From the NCBI RefSeq assembly GCF_001625305.1, contig NW_017803987.1, forward strand, positions 2,747,737 through 2,811,736: DNA of 64,000 nucleotides, written 5' to 3'. The notes under the pieces were generated by a model. That model was given only the letters and a program-made list of their open reading frames with translations. It did no database searches and was not told the DNA's origin. The position numbers were made by a program, and so were the translations under genes. Position 1 is the stretch's first letter. Each line of letters opens with the position of its first letter. This stretch comes from Branchiostoma belcheri (Eukaryota > Chordata > Leptocardii > Amphioxiformes > Branchiostomatidae). Shown here one piece after another: positions 9,703-20,400 of the stretch.

Positions 9703-11699
9703 TCTAAAGCTAGTGTGACAGTTTTCTTGTGCTACCGACTGACTCGTCTGACGGATCCTGGAGATATTGGCCAGGGGTTATATTAGGGCTTTGGCTTCGT
9801 ACGCTGGAGATTCCCTGGGGCAGCGTTCTCTAGCTTCTGCCAGTTTGCGGCAAAATGTACTCTCTAGCGGACCAACTCCCTTGGCATATCTCTCTACTTG
9901 GCCGATTCCCACTCTTTCCAACCGCCTCCGGAAGCCTGGTAAAAGCTAAGTGTTCTCTACCTGTGTGAGTGTTCTCTACCTAAGTGTTTCAGTGTTTCTA
10001 TGTGCGTCAGATTCGAGGACGGGTCTTAAAAACAAAATGGAGAGTCTGTAGCCCTATTTAGCGAGACTGTCAATTGCTGTACGAACTATTTTGCTCCAGA
10101 AGGTTTGTTGGTGGTCTCCGAAATGCTCGCTGAAGGATGAATAGTCGCTTGGACAGGTCTCACTCAACGTCTGGCTTGATGACAACGTTTGCGTCAGCGT
10201 GGACGTCAACACCTGCAGTAACACAATTCAAACTAGAAAGGTAACATCTGCAAAACAAATGCACAATATTTACCTTCACAATTGGTCTAGCCTAACTAAC
10301 TACTGCTCTATTTATTGTTACCCAAACACATTCATATGGTGAGCAGTCCCTCCAACTCTGTCCTGCTACATTATGTAACCCAACACCACAGGGTTTCTGC
10401 TACAATGCTGGTTACCATGGTGACAGACGTCAGGTCCAGATCATTGACTTATTTGAGGAAGAAACGGAGCAAAGGTAAACATAAGAATACATCATTCAGC
10501 TGAAATTAAAGTCTTGTTTCAGGCAGGCTTCCAAATTACTATTCTTTTGTGCTTAAAAATGTTACTGGGGACTTCAGAAAACTTTATCACTTAAGCGTAT
10601 TTTCTCCTTAGAAATTACACCGTGTCACATTGAATAGACACGGTTCACGGCTTGCGAACATCACCCAATATTTGGAAATCATGGCAAGCATACATATATG
10701 TGCAGTCATACTAACATATGTGCAGTCATACATAAAAGGTGCAATCACTGCCGAAAATTTATTCAAGTTGAAGCTAGCAGATTCTCTGGGCTATTTTCCT
10801 GCTGCATGACATGGTACAATAGAAATAAGACGTAAGTCAGGCTGGAAAAAATCCTACCTTTGAAGATGTCAGGATAAACTGGCCATGGTCGTCTCGTTAC
10901 AAGTCTCTCCTTGTGTTCACAGTCTCTCGTGATTTCAAAACGACTGTAGACTAATCAACTGTCTGTCTGTCTCTGATTGGTCAGAGCGTGGAGTCACGTA
11001 CATGGGCCATTTCATCAGGCACTTCCTTGATGAATCCATGCAGGCAATCATCACCTCAAACTCACTGTATACCTGATACGTCTGCCTGACGTTTTGCATA
11101 CTCCTAATTTTACACTTCATTTTACTAATATCAATGCAGAAAATACGAGGCTGTGTGCCTAATTACTCAGTACATAACTTACCTTTTGGTTTAAGATGCA
11201 CCTGATTGACTGAATCTTCGAAATGAGCCTAAAATCCAAAGTCTCGTGTAAATATGATTCTCCCAATACCAAGAGGAAGTAAGCAGGCTAAAGGTCAAAC
11301 GTGATAGACCTGATTATCCACTTCACTGTACTAGTACACACTGCGGTACTAGTATATCAGCTTGGTCTTGGTCTTGGAGGTTAAGGTAGCCAACATCAAC
11401 ATGCTGATGATTCTGCTACACTGTAGTATTTGGGTTGTAGAATTTGGACCATGGTACCAGCTTACATGACACTGCAACGAATTTAGCTTGGAACTTGTTG
11501 ACAGTACCCCCTGTGTTACTTATGAGTATGAAATGAGAATACACATCTGGTCAATTTCACTTTATTCAATATCAATTGTTGACTGCAAACTAATGAACAT
11601 GCTGCCACTATCATAACACAATACATTTACATTTGATCAAATATTATTTGGAATGTCCCATTTATTGCTAGAGTGAAAGAAGTTTACAAACAAATGGTA
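9703..11699. other. intergenic, no gene seen
   Basis: This stretch lies upstream of the minus-strand LRR receptor. It contains a repeat shared with KIF21 introns (about 10256-10480, minus orientation) and a CCAAT-containing segment near 10975 (ctgattggtcagagcg). No convincing coding frame was found. Confidence 0.45.
10256..10480 (-). repeat. X-box-carrying repeat (copy 1)
   Basis: Its reverse complement matches 49480-49740 and 50215-50440, including the core gtcaccatggtaac (here 10411-10424), ttgggttacat.atgt and ggtaaacattatgca-like flanks. It is an interspersed repeat of unknown class. Confidence 0.55.
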
Positions 11700-12068
11700 A
11701 GGCCACACCAATTTAATTTCTTGGTTAACGGATTCGCCCGCTTCGTTTTTTTCTGATTTGAAAATAAAAATAAAAATTCAGAATCAACTGCAAAATGCTT
11801 ATATTTTGCCCTGAAGAGTTGAAAACAGTCCTTTTCTTCCTAGTTGTTACAGTTATTCCATCTTCCAATGGAGTGGTATCATTAAAAGTTCAAAATTCAT
11901 TGTTTAAATTTTGAACCAGCCTGGTGTGTTGACTTTATGGCTCCTATCGTACCATTTTGGGCCATAATAGGATGCCTAGGCCTGTTTTTATTTTTATTTT
12001 TTTCGCCCGCCCGCTCCATTATTTTTCTAGAAAAATCCGTTAACCAAGAAATTAAATTGGTGTGGCCT
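11700..12068 (+). mobile_element. TA-flanked MITE, family GGCCACACC (copy 2)
   Basis: A full-length copy. The terminal inverted repeat aggccacaccaatttaattt is mirrored by aaattaaattggtgtggcct, with TA on both sides. The interior carries a tract shared with the other copies (attcagaatcaactgcaaaa; gcctaggcctgtttttattt). Confidence 0.85.
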
Positions 12069-12119
12069 TACACTAGCAGTTTACATTTTAACATAGGACT
12101 TCTAACTGCTATGTGGTTA

Positions 12120-12660
12120 GTATATGTTTACATGCAGCACGTCACACTTCCTGTAAGTCATGTGTGTGGGTACAGTTCCACCACCACAGGAACTACAGGG
12201 CGATGTTTCTGACCCCCCGTCAGGCCTGAAGATGTTCTTGATGGTTGAGTCATCTTCCGTGGGTCTGTGCTTCCTGCGCAGGTTTTCCCACTTCAGGTCC
12301 GCACCTTTTCTCCTGATGACACACTCGAGAGCGGGCCGTTTCCCCCTGAGAGCCCACATTAGTCCTGCACTCTTTGATAGGTCAGCAGTAAACAGGGGGA
12401 CAATGACCCTCCCTGCGCTCCGTACCGTGGAGCCCCCCCTCCCATTACCGCGGCCACATCAGGGCACAATACACTGTTTATGTGGCGGTGTCTCTGAGCA
12501 GCGGGGCATGTACTCCTTCTGCAGGTGTAGGCTCACCGATTGTTGCTCAAGCACACGTTCTGAGTGCCACTTGTCACAGGGCGTAGCAGTGGGCCAATTG
12601 CCCACGTGGGCGACCAGTCATGGGAACTACGCCACCTTCATCAAAAAGCTACAGCTGCTT
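12120..12660 (-). other. GC-rich block, possible gene fragment
   Basis: This GC-rich island of about 540 bases lies between two MITE copies and is compositionally unlike its surroundings. Open frames run on both strands. The minus-strand frame at 12117-12359 (MWALRGKRPALECVIRRKGA, then DLKWENLRRKHRPTEDDST) has a protein-like composition, but an in-frame stop interrupts it further upstream. A plus-strand frame from 12160 is equally long. No family is recognised. It could be an exon of an unrecognised gene, a captured gene fragment or the body of an unclassified repeat. Confidence 0.3.
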
Positions 12661-12778
12661 TTAATACTGTTTGATTTTGACTATATAGAAAATAGGGCTT
12701 TTTCAAAAGTGATCTGCACCTGTTGTGTAGTTGTATTAGTAACAGTGGTACAGGGGTACCACATTTTCCTTAGAAATT

Positions 12779-12798
12779 NNNNNNNNNNNNNNNNNNNN
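12779..12798. other. assembly gap (20 N)
   Basis: Twenty unresolved bases that cut into the left part of a MITE copy. The true gap length is probably unknown, and the nearby identical MITE at 11700-12068 may have caused the break. Confidence 0.95.
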
Positions 12799-13092
12799 AA
12801 AAATTCAGAATCAACTGCAAAATGCTTATATTTTGCCCTGAAGAGTCGAAAACAGTCCTTTTCTCCTAGTTGTTACAGTTATTCCATCTTCCAATGGAGT
12901 GGTATCATTAAAAGTTCAAAATTCATTGTTTAAATTTTGAACCAGCCTGGTGTGTTGACTTCATGGCTCCTATCGTACCATTTTGGGTCATAATAGGATG
13001 CCTAGGCCTGTTTTTATTTTATTTTTTTCGCCCGCCCGCTCCATTATTTTTCTAGAAAAATCCGTTAACCAAGAAATTAAATTGGTGTGGCC
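12799..13092 (+). mobile_element. TA-flanked MITE, family GGCCACACC (copy 3, 5' end in gap)
   Basis: It is nearly identical to the right three-quarters of copy 2, ending in aaattaaattggtgtggcct followed by aa. The left terminal repeat is missing in the N gap. Confidence 0.8.
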
Positions 13093-13740
13093 TAAGAATA
13101 AAAGAAATTCATACATGTGACATCACACAGTGAAAAAGTATGAGGCCTATCTAGCTTATTGTATGCCTGCAATATTTCTATAAGTACCCTTAACACTAAA
13201 ACACAACAAGTTGATTACAACTATTCTGGTTATGTAGATTATCAAGTTGGCCAAAACAGTCTACAACAATGTTAACGTTATAAGTTTACTGCACTGTCAG
13301 AAATACACATCCATGTAACTTTCTAAGTGGTACGCTTATGAGCTGTTCTATATCCACTCACTCACTGTGTCTTCAATTGTAGAGTATCTTGCCTGTATAC
13401 AAAGTACTCCTTTACATGTGGCCATACTCCTACGGTATGAATGGTACAAGCACGTCGGCAGAACGTACTTCACCTATTTTGGCAGAATGTCTCATATAAG
13501 GTTGTATTCGTTCATATAAGGTTAGCATTTCGACAGTAGTTTCCAAATGTTATGTCGGAAAGAATATCCTCTACAACAGGCAAAATTCTGATGCAACGTT
13601 GACCAAAAACCCAACGAAAAACACGAAAATCCGGGGTTCTGTGCAGGCGCAGTATGTTCTGCCTACGTGCTAATGGTACATAGGCATTTTGGCCATATTA
13701 TACACACAAAATTCCTATCTCTAGTTTCTCATCAGTTTAT
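13093..13740. other. intergenic, 3' side of the zinc finger gene
   Basis: No gene. It includes a short interspersed repeat at about 13578-13682 (ggcaaaattctgatgcaacg ... ), shared with 37804-37920, 52090-52190 and the duplicated block at 28590-28832. Confidence 0.5.
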
Positions 13741-15552
13741 TTAGCTAAGTATTTCAATCTCACACATTTGGGGTTCCTCCCCTTGTCCCTCGCCCGTGTG
13801 TTTGGTTGAGACATGCTTCTTCAGATGCCATTTCCATGTCGTAGAAAAGTCACACTGGTCACATTTGTAACCTTTTTCATCTGTGTGCTTTTTCATGTGT
13901 CGGTTCAGGTAAGGTTTGAAAGCTGTCTTGTACCCACACTCCCTGCATGCGTAGGGTTTCTCAAACTGTTTCAAGTGTTTTACTTTGACGTGTCTGTCTA
14001 GGTCTGTTTTTGTAGCAGTGGAATAGTCACAGTGTTCACAATTGTGAGCTTTCTCTTCAGTGTGTCTTCTCTTCTTGTGGAAAACTAAGTCAGACTTCAC
14101 CCCTGTCCTGTATCCACACTCCTCACATAGGTAGGGCTTCTCACCAGTATGTCTCCTTGTGATATGTTTGTCTAGATGTACTTTTGTTGCAGCGGCATAG
14201 TCACACTGGTCACATTTGAACGGTTTTTCACCGGTGTGCGTTTTCATGTGGACATACTGTTGAGAGAGGGTAGACATTCTGAGCCCGCATACGCTACAAA
14301 CGTAGGGCCGCTCGCCGGAGTGTTTGGACTTGATGTGTTTGTGTACATCGTGTTTATGCACAGCAGAATAGTCGCACTGGTCACATTTGTGAGGTTTCTC
14401 ACCAGAGTGTCTCATCATATGTGAGGTCAGGTCTTGCTTCATCTTGGTCTTGTAACCACACTCCTCACACACGTAAGGCTTCTCATCACTGTGTCTCATA
14501 ATGTGTAACTTCAAGTTTCTTCTCAGTGCAGTGGAGTAGTCACACTGGTCACATTTGTAGGGTTTCTCTACAGAATGTGTCCTCTGATGTTTCAGTAGCT
14601 GGCATTTCTGCCTAGCTCTGTATCCACAGTGTTCACACATGTAGGGCCGCTCACCGGTGTGTGTTTTTATGTGTTCGTCCAAGCTGTATTTCCAGGCTGT
14701 TGAATAATCGCACAGGTCACATTTGTAAGATTTTTCACCCTTGTGTTTTTTCATGTGCTTTGCTTTGACGTGTCTGTCTAGGTCTGTTTTCTTTGCAGTA
14801 GCGTAGTCACATTGTTCGCATTTGTTGTCTCCAGTGTGTCTTCTCTTCTTGTGTAAGGCTAAGTCAGACTTAACGCCTGTCCTGTACCCACACTCCTCAC
14901 AGAGGTACGGTTTCTCACCTGTGTGTCTTCTTATGATATGTTTCTCTAGATGGACTTTCGTGGCAGCGGCATAGTCACACTGGTCACATTTGAACGGTCT
15001 TTCCCCGGTGTGTTTTTTCATGTGGGAATTTTGTTGACCCTTCGTAGCCGTTCTGTGCCCGCATTCCTCACAAACGTACGGCCTCTCACCGCAGTGTTTG
15101 AACTTGATGTGTCTGCGTACATCGTTCTTATACACAGCAGAATAGTCGCACTGGTCACATTTGTGACGTTTCTCACCGGTGTGTCTCATCATATGTGAGG
15201 CCAAGTCTTGCTTGACAGCAGTCTTGTAACCACACTCCTCACAAACAAAAGGTTTCTCGACACCGTGTCTTGACATGTGTACCGTCAAGTAACTTTTATA
15301 TGCAGTCGAGTAGTCACACTGGTCACATCTGTAGGGTTTTTCTACGGAATGTGTCCTCTGATGTTCTCGTAGCTGGCTGTTCTTGGCTGCTCTGTATCCA
15401 CAGTGCTCACACATGTAGGGTTTCTCACCAGCGTGTGTTTTAACATGTCTGTTTAAGCTGACTTTTTTTGGCGTGGAATAATCACACTGGTCACATTTGA
15501 ATTGTTTTCGTTTAACAGCTGGTTTTTCAGTTGATGATGATGAGTCAGACAT
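13741..15552 (-). CDS. C2H2 zinc finger protein, 20 fingers, 603 aa
   Basis: A single open frame from MSDSSSSTEK to a TAA stop. After a 17-residue Ser/Lys leader there are 20 consecutive C2H2 fingers joined by TGEKP-type linkers (CDQCDYST..., CEECGYKT... alternating), ending in a short acidic tail. The alternating CDxCDYS / CEECGY pattern is typical of invertebrate and amphioxus polydactyl zinc finger proteins that bind DNA in the nucleus. No KRAB, BTB, ZAD or SET domain is present. Fingers 1-9 are repeated as fingers 10-18 with an offset of 258 residues (774 bases). A sequence-specific transcriptional regulator is likely; the target is unknown. The stop codon overlaps an AATAAA on the same strand. 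Confidence 0.9.
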   Translation of the reverse strand: MSDSSSSTEKPAVKRKQFKCDQCDYSTPKKVSLNRHVKTHAGEKPYMCEHCGYRAAKNSQLREHQRTHSVEKPYRCDQCDYSTAYKSYLTVHMSRHGVEKPFVCEECGYKTAVKQDLASHMMRHTGEKRHKCDQCDYSAVYKNDVRRHIKFKHCGERPYVCEECGHRTATKGQQNSHMKKHTGERPFKCDQCDYAAATKVHLEKHIIRRHTGEKPYLCEECGYRTGVKSDLALHKKRRHTGDNKCEQCDYATAKKTDLDRHVKAKHMKKHKGEKSYKCDLCDYSTAWKYSLDEHIKTHTGERPYMCEHCGYRARQKCQLLKHQRTHSVEKPYKCDQCDYSTALRRNLKLHIMRHSDEKPYVCEECGYKTKMKQDLTSHMMRHSGEKPHKCDQCDYSAVHKHDVHKHIKSKHSGERPYVCSVCGLRMSTLSQQYVHMKTHTGEKPFKCDQCDYAAATKVHLDKHITRRHTGEKPYLCEECGYRTGVKSDLVFHKKRRHTEEKAHNCEHCDYSTATKTDLDRHVKVKHLKQFEKPYACRECGYKTAFKPYLNRHMKKHTDEKGYKCDQCDFSTTWKWHLKKHVSTKHTGEGQGEEPQMCEIEILS

Positions 15553-17012
15553 ATTGGCTGTGCACCTTTAGCTGTCTGCACATCACATGAAATATATTTT
15601 CTTAAGGATCAAGGAGGTTTAAAATCGTCCTCTGTGGTGTCCCTGAAGGAATTTGTCCTTTGTTCTGTTTTCTTAATTCGTTTGGTACTTTGTGCTTTTG
15701 TCCTCTGTTGTCTGGTTGTCCAATCAGTAACGTTACTGGCTCTAGTAGGATATAGAAAAATACATTTGAGAATACTGAACAGATGATATAAATGCTACTA
15801 TTAGTAGTCTAGTAGTATAAGTTCTTATCATAATTTTGAAACCCTCCCCAAAATTTGCCAAAGGAACTACAACGTGAACCCAACGTGCGCCAAACACCCC
15901 AAAGCGTATCCTTGATAATACAATTGTTAATTTAGCACCGTAACGCTATAAGCATGAGCTAAAGGGCATAAGGAGTGTCTTACGATGTCTTACCAGTTGT
16001 CGTATGATGTGTCCAGTTGATAGAATCTTTTAAAATACGTTGAAAATCTCCGATATACTGGGGATACACTCCAACAGTCAAGAAATGGCGGTCAAGCTGA
16101 AACCCGGTCAAAGGTTAAAGGTCAAAGTGAATAAACCTGATGATCCACATAAGGTCAACATGGGTTGAATGTTGGTCATTGCAGATAAAATACATGTAGT
16201 TTTATAGGAAAATAACAAATGTGTGGTGTTTTATTGTAGTATCATATACTAGTAAGTAATTATAACATCCAAGCAAAACAACTATTTTCCTGTTAGCATT
16301 AAATCATGTGTATGAAACTGTGTACTGAAATTTACTATTGGTTAGTTCGAGGGGGGTTAATAGAAGATACATGTATTGCATATAAAAGAATCATGATATT
16401 TGAGACAGGAAATGCAGACTGATCATTCAAAAGTACAGAGTAGCTAGCTCTAATCATGGAGTTAGAATACACGCAAGGACCGTTTTGTTGCAATTAACAA
16501 TCTCGTCACTAGATGTCCTCACTGGCATGTTGGAATCCTTGTTTCTATAAAACCGAGTCCAAGCAAGTTTAACTTTCTTATAGCATTCCGAAATCTAGAT
16601 GCAAAAAGAAACCAATGAAATAAGCACTAACAATGTTATTGTTCTTATAGCGGTATATGCCACAGTGGTCACTCTTCTACGAAATGGAAGTTTGTCACAA
16701 AACAAAGTGTACTGTATTTCTTATGAGGTTGCACACGCATAGGTTTTGCTAATAAAAGTAACGTTTAAATTTTGGATTTACTAAGCTCTAGAGCTTTTGT
16801 TTAACTTTCTTTTTAATCATTTGCAACTCTTTGGCTTCTTTCTTGGGGCTTTTCTTGTCCGAAGTTGTCGTTGGGGAATAAATTGTTCACCCAAGAAATT
16901 AGTTTTCCCAATGCTTTCTAAGCACCGATTAGCATTTGTCTCAATCAAAATCTACCTAGCAACAATCGAGTGAATTTTAGATTTCTGGTCATAAAGTCAT
17001 AAAAAGGGGAAA
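15553..17012. other. intergenic, 5' side of the zinc finger gene
   Basis: No coding frame. About 550 bases upstream of the zinc finger start is a nuclear-receptor-like direct repeat (aggttaaaggtca, near 16113-16125). The rest is AT-rich and unremarkable. Confidence 0.4.
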
Positions 17013-17039
17013 ATGAATTTTTGCGCGACCGGGCCAGCT

Positions 17040-17100
17040 GAAACGCCCAGCCAATGGGAAGCGAGGATGGTAGTCACGTGGGCGGGACAGTTTTATCCCA
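17040..17100 (+). promoter_or_regulatory. probable KIF21 promoter
   Basis: Within a CpG-rich island, a CCAAT box (ccaatgg, 17051-17057), an E-box (cacgtg, 17075-17080) and a GC box (gggcgggac, 17080-17087) cluster just upstream of a sequence ending in a strong splice donor. The combination marks a housekeeping-type promoter. Assignment to KIF21 is inferred from strand and position. Confidence 0.5.
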
Positions 17101-17312
17101 ACCATCTCCATATTCCGTGCCGAGCGGATAGTTTTGGTAGCCGCAGTCGACAAGTTTCCTCTGTTTTCGTAAGATCTGGAGGATTTCTACTTGTTGTTTC
17201 ACGTTCCTCCCCAGGCTGGTGGTACATCAACTCGACTTGGGACGGACGGAAGCTTTGCCATGCGGGCCAGCCGCCGATTTTTCACCGAAGTGGTTGTGGT
17301 AGCGACTCGCAG
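17101..17312 (+). other. probable non-coding first exon of KIF21
   Basis: The CpG-rich sequence ends in gcgactcgcag followed by the donor gtaagaa at 17313. A matching acceptor (gtttttcag) precedes the coding exon at 21845. The transcription start is not defined by sequence alone. Confidence 0.45.
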
Positions 17313-18715
17313 GTAAGAACAAGTCGGGCGCCCCCCTCCCCCTCTCACCGCCAACCTAGAGAACTTTTCCCCGCTTGTTTTTTCGTGAGTTCAACCGGGT
17401 TAAGGTCGGGTACAATTACGGCACGTCCTCTGTGGCATATCGGGGGAATATACGCATGATAAAAGGAAGATATGGCGCTTGTTTTGATGTTGTTTACGAT
17501 GTTTATGGTAGATTGAACGTTGAAAGCTCCAGGCCATACCCAGAAAGAAAGTGGCCGATCGACCGGCATTTTCTGTGTACGTGTGCCCGCGGCTGCGATC
17601 GGGATTTTTTTCCTGGGTGGTAACGACAACAAATGTTGTAGATAACAGAGGAAAATTCGCGCAGATAAATTGTTTGATTTCAACGTATCGTTTGACTTTT
17701 ACGTGGAATTTGTCCGTTAGATCGGAAGTCGAAACGGTTGGTTGTCGAAAACCGTGCGTCACACGTAAAAAAACAACACATTTGACAAGAAAAGGTTTTG
17801 TTTTGAAATGCTATAACGTTAACTTTATCTAAAATGATTATATTACAGCGATTGTTTATTAATTTCTTTGTCCCTTTTCCGGATATTTCTATGTTATGTT
17901 GTTTTCGAATTTTGTCTTGTCATTATTTTTCCAAAACAAACACCGTCACGTAACTGTAGATTTCCCAAACAGTTCCCATTATGTCCATTTCCTTTGATTA
18001 TCACTACGCCAAATTCTGTACCTTCAAACGTAGTACGATTTTGATACTTCTAGGCGATTTCTGTAACAAATCGGACCAGTTTTGTATCAGTTTATTGTGA
18101 AGCAAAACCACATGTGGTGTCCCCCCAAACAAAACTACGGATCACATTTCAATTTTCCTCCCACAGTAGCAGTTTTTACATAATTGAGCAGCGTAGAAAA
18201 CAATGAATTATTTTGTTGAAACACTTTCACAATCGTCTGTTTGAAAAATGTAGTTTGTAACTGTGAAATTTTGAGTGAGAAACAGTATTGTTCACAGTGT
18301 GGGGTTTTTACATACAGAACAAAGGAGTGTATTGAGAAAAGTTGATAATGTTGCCATTTGGTAGCTAATCTGACCCTACAGATTCAGCAACAACAAAGGG
18401 AGGGGGAGGGGTAATTTTGGTGGTAACAAATCACCATTCTCCCAAAGGAGTTTCACTTTATGCTTTTCTGAGATTTCTCAGAAACTCCTTTTCAAAGAAA
18501 CAAAATAATCACTATTTTAATTTCATTTCGTCCCATATAAAAATGGATTACAACAAAAATAAGGAGAGTAGGATATTGCTTTAGTTTTAATTTGTACTCT
18601 CCAAGCAGAAGTTTATGCTTTGGCTAATTTTTACATATCTTTTTATATATTTTTTTGTTTATCAGGCTTTCTTTTTTGTACTGGACTACAGGTATCTTTC
18701 TTGTGGCAAATGGGT

Positions 18716-18896
18716 ACTGCCTTGCCAATTTGATACTGTCTTGCCAATTTGATACTGTCTTGCCAATTTAATACTGTCTTGCCAATTTGATAGCCTGGTT
18801 ACCAAACCTATTATAGCTCCTGAGTCCTACATCCTCTCTGCAAAGGAGCTATAATAGCTTTGGTAACCAGGCTACAAATTTGATACTGTCTTGCAG
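18716..18896. repeat. minisatellite of 19-bp units, split by a hairpin
   Basis: Four to five units of cttgccaatttgatactgt run from about 18716. A hairpin element (18791-18874) interrupts the array, which resumes for one unit after it. Confidence 0.8.
18791..18874. mobile_element. hairpin foldback MITE, 9-bp target duplication
   Basis: The arms tagcctggttaccaaa and tttggtaaccaggcta, plus the inner pair tattatagctcc / ggagctataata, enclose a short loop. Flanking 9-mers ccaatttga and caaatttga match at 8 of 9 positions. It shares the terminal tagcctgg with 24799-24881 but has a different inner stem. Confidence 0.7.
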
Positions 18897-19516
18897 CCAC
18901 CAAAAAGATCCATTTGAAGATTAGATATTTTCCATTTTTGGTAGAGACGACTATTGTTACAATACAAATACTGGAGTAAAATCTCAGACAGTCTGGTACT
19001 GGCCTGGGAACCTAGAAATGTGCCCCATCTGGTTTAAGCTATTAAATCTTGCCACACAGGTTAATTTTATTAACCTTCACCCAGCTGAGGTAACCTGTTG
19101 GCTCCCATGTTGTAACTAAATGTAGTGATACATGGTGTGATGCAGCAGGGAGAAGGTTAAAAACACATCTGGCAGAACTCAGGGGATCTTGGCAGGTTGA
19201 TTTAAAACTGTAATGAACCAAGCGAAAGCTGAAACAGATGTACACAGGCAAATGTACTGACTGACTCCAGAAAACTTGATTTTTCAACACCAGGGTTCTT
19301 TTGTGTACATCTGACATTTATCACTGTAATTTTTGACATTTTTGCAGTGGTTTTATCTTCGTAGAACATGTATATGAAGTTTTTGTAGTGGAAGATCATT
19401 GCACAGTGAATATATGCTCAGTTTTAGAAACATCTTGCTGACAAGAACATAGTTTTCTGGTCTTTTCTGACAGTCTAGGAAATTCTAAATGTCGACCGTT
19501 GTAGTGATTTTTGTGC

Positions 19517-19631
19517 ACTCACTCACTCACTCACTCACTCACTCACTCACTCACTCACTCACTCACTCACTCACTCACTCACTCACTCACTCACTCACTC
19601 ACTCACTCACTCACTCACTCACTCACTCACA
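19517..19631. repeat. (CACT)n microsatellite
   Basis: Nearly pure tetranucleotide repeat over about 115 bases. Confidence 0.95.
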
Positions 19632-20239
19632 ATCCGGTTTAGGATCTGTTGTAATGTTCCCTCCTTCCGAGGGTTAGACGTGCTTGCACAGAAATACTGT
19701 GGCTTGATGGCAGCCTGCCACTTGCCTCTATACATGGGTTGACATTATGTAGGTTCAAGTGGTGGAAGTCCTCCCTTACATTGTCAGAAATTGTGAGAAT
19801 CCTAAGTTCCTAGGCCATTTGTCACTGTCCGTTCTTTGGAGGTAAAGATGGTAACCAAGAAATCAAATTGATGTAGCCTTTATAACACTATATATATATT
19901 AAACAGTCTGTACCACATACAGGACATTAAGAGAGTGTATTTAAACAGCAGCAAATCTGCACACATGCTATTCTTCATACCAGGCTAAACCAACACTGTA
20001 CTAATACATGTACACAGTATGTATGGTGTTATAGTTTGCACAAGTTGACAGGTGTGTACTCAGTCACTACTGACACCAGCAGAATTTATACATTGTAGAA
20101 AAATACCAAAGAAGTCAGTTCTAATATTTGTTATACTTATATAATGTAGACCAGTAGATAAACATACATGTAGATCTAGAATCTCTCTCTGTTCTCTCTC
20201 TTCTAGAATATAATCAAGACTACTTTCTGTTCACAGTAG

Positions 20240-20400
20240 CAAAAGTTTGCAGTCAGAGAAAAAAGACAAGGGTGCGGAACTATACATTCACGGTGGCGAC
20301 AGGTGCAGCAAAAAGAAAATCAGCAAATTATTTATTCACAGTAATGATAAATTTGTGGAAGTGACTGAAAAGTACCAATATTTAAGTACAGTAAAAAATT
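20240..20400 (+). repeat. interspersed repeat, family CGGTGGCGACAG (copy 1)
   Basis: It shares the blocks ttcacggtggcgacaggtgc, aaaaagaaa.tcagc and taatgataaat with 25690-25870 and, in reverse complement, with 28928-29135 and 32743-32945. Confidence 0.5.

Noticed and set aside
10935..11120. A 61-residue minus-strand open frame near a CCAAT box.
   Set aside because: No similarity recognised and no consistent exon borders; it could be a chance frame.
13813..15198. Plus-strand open frames of 62 to 82 residues.
   Set aside because: Antisense shadows of the zinc finger gene; two of them are repeated 774 bases apart only because the fingers are duplicated.
16105..16130. A nuclear-receptor-type direct repeat upstream of the zinc finger gene.
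   Set aside because: A single short match in AT-rich DNA about 550 bases from the start; not enough to call a regulatory site.
19489..19677. A Leu-Thr-His-Ser repeat open frame.
   Set aside because: Translation of the CACT microsatellite.
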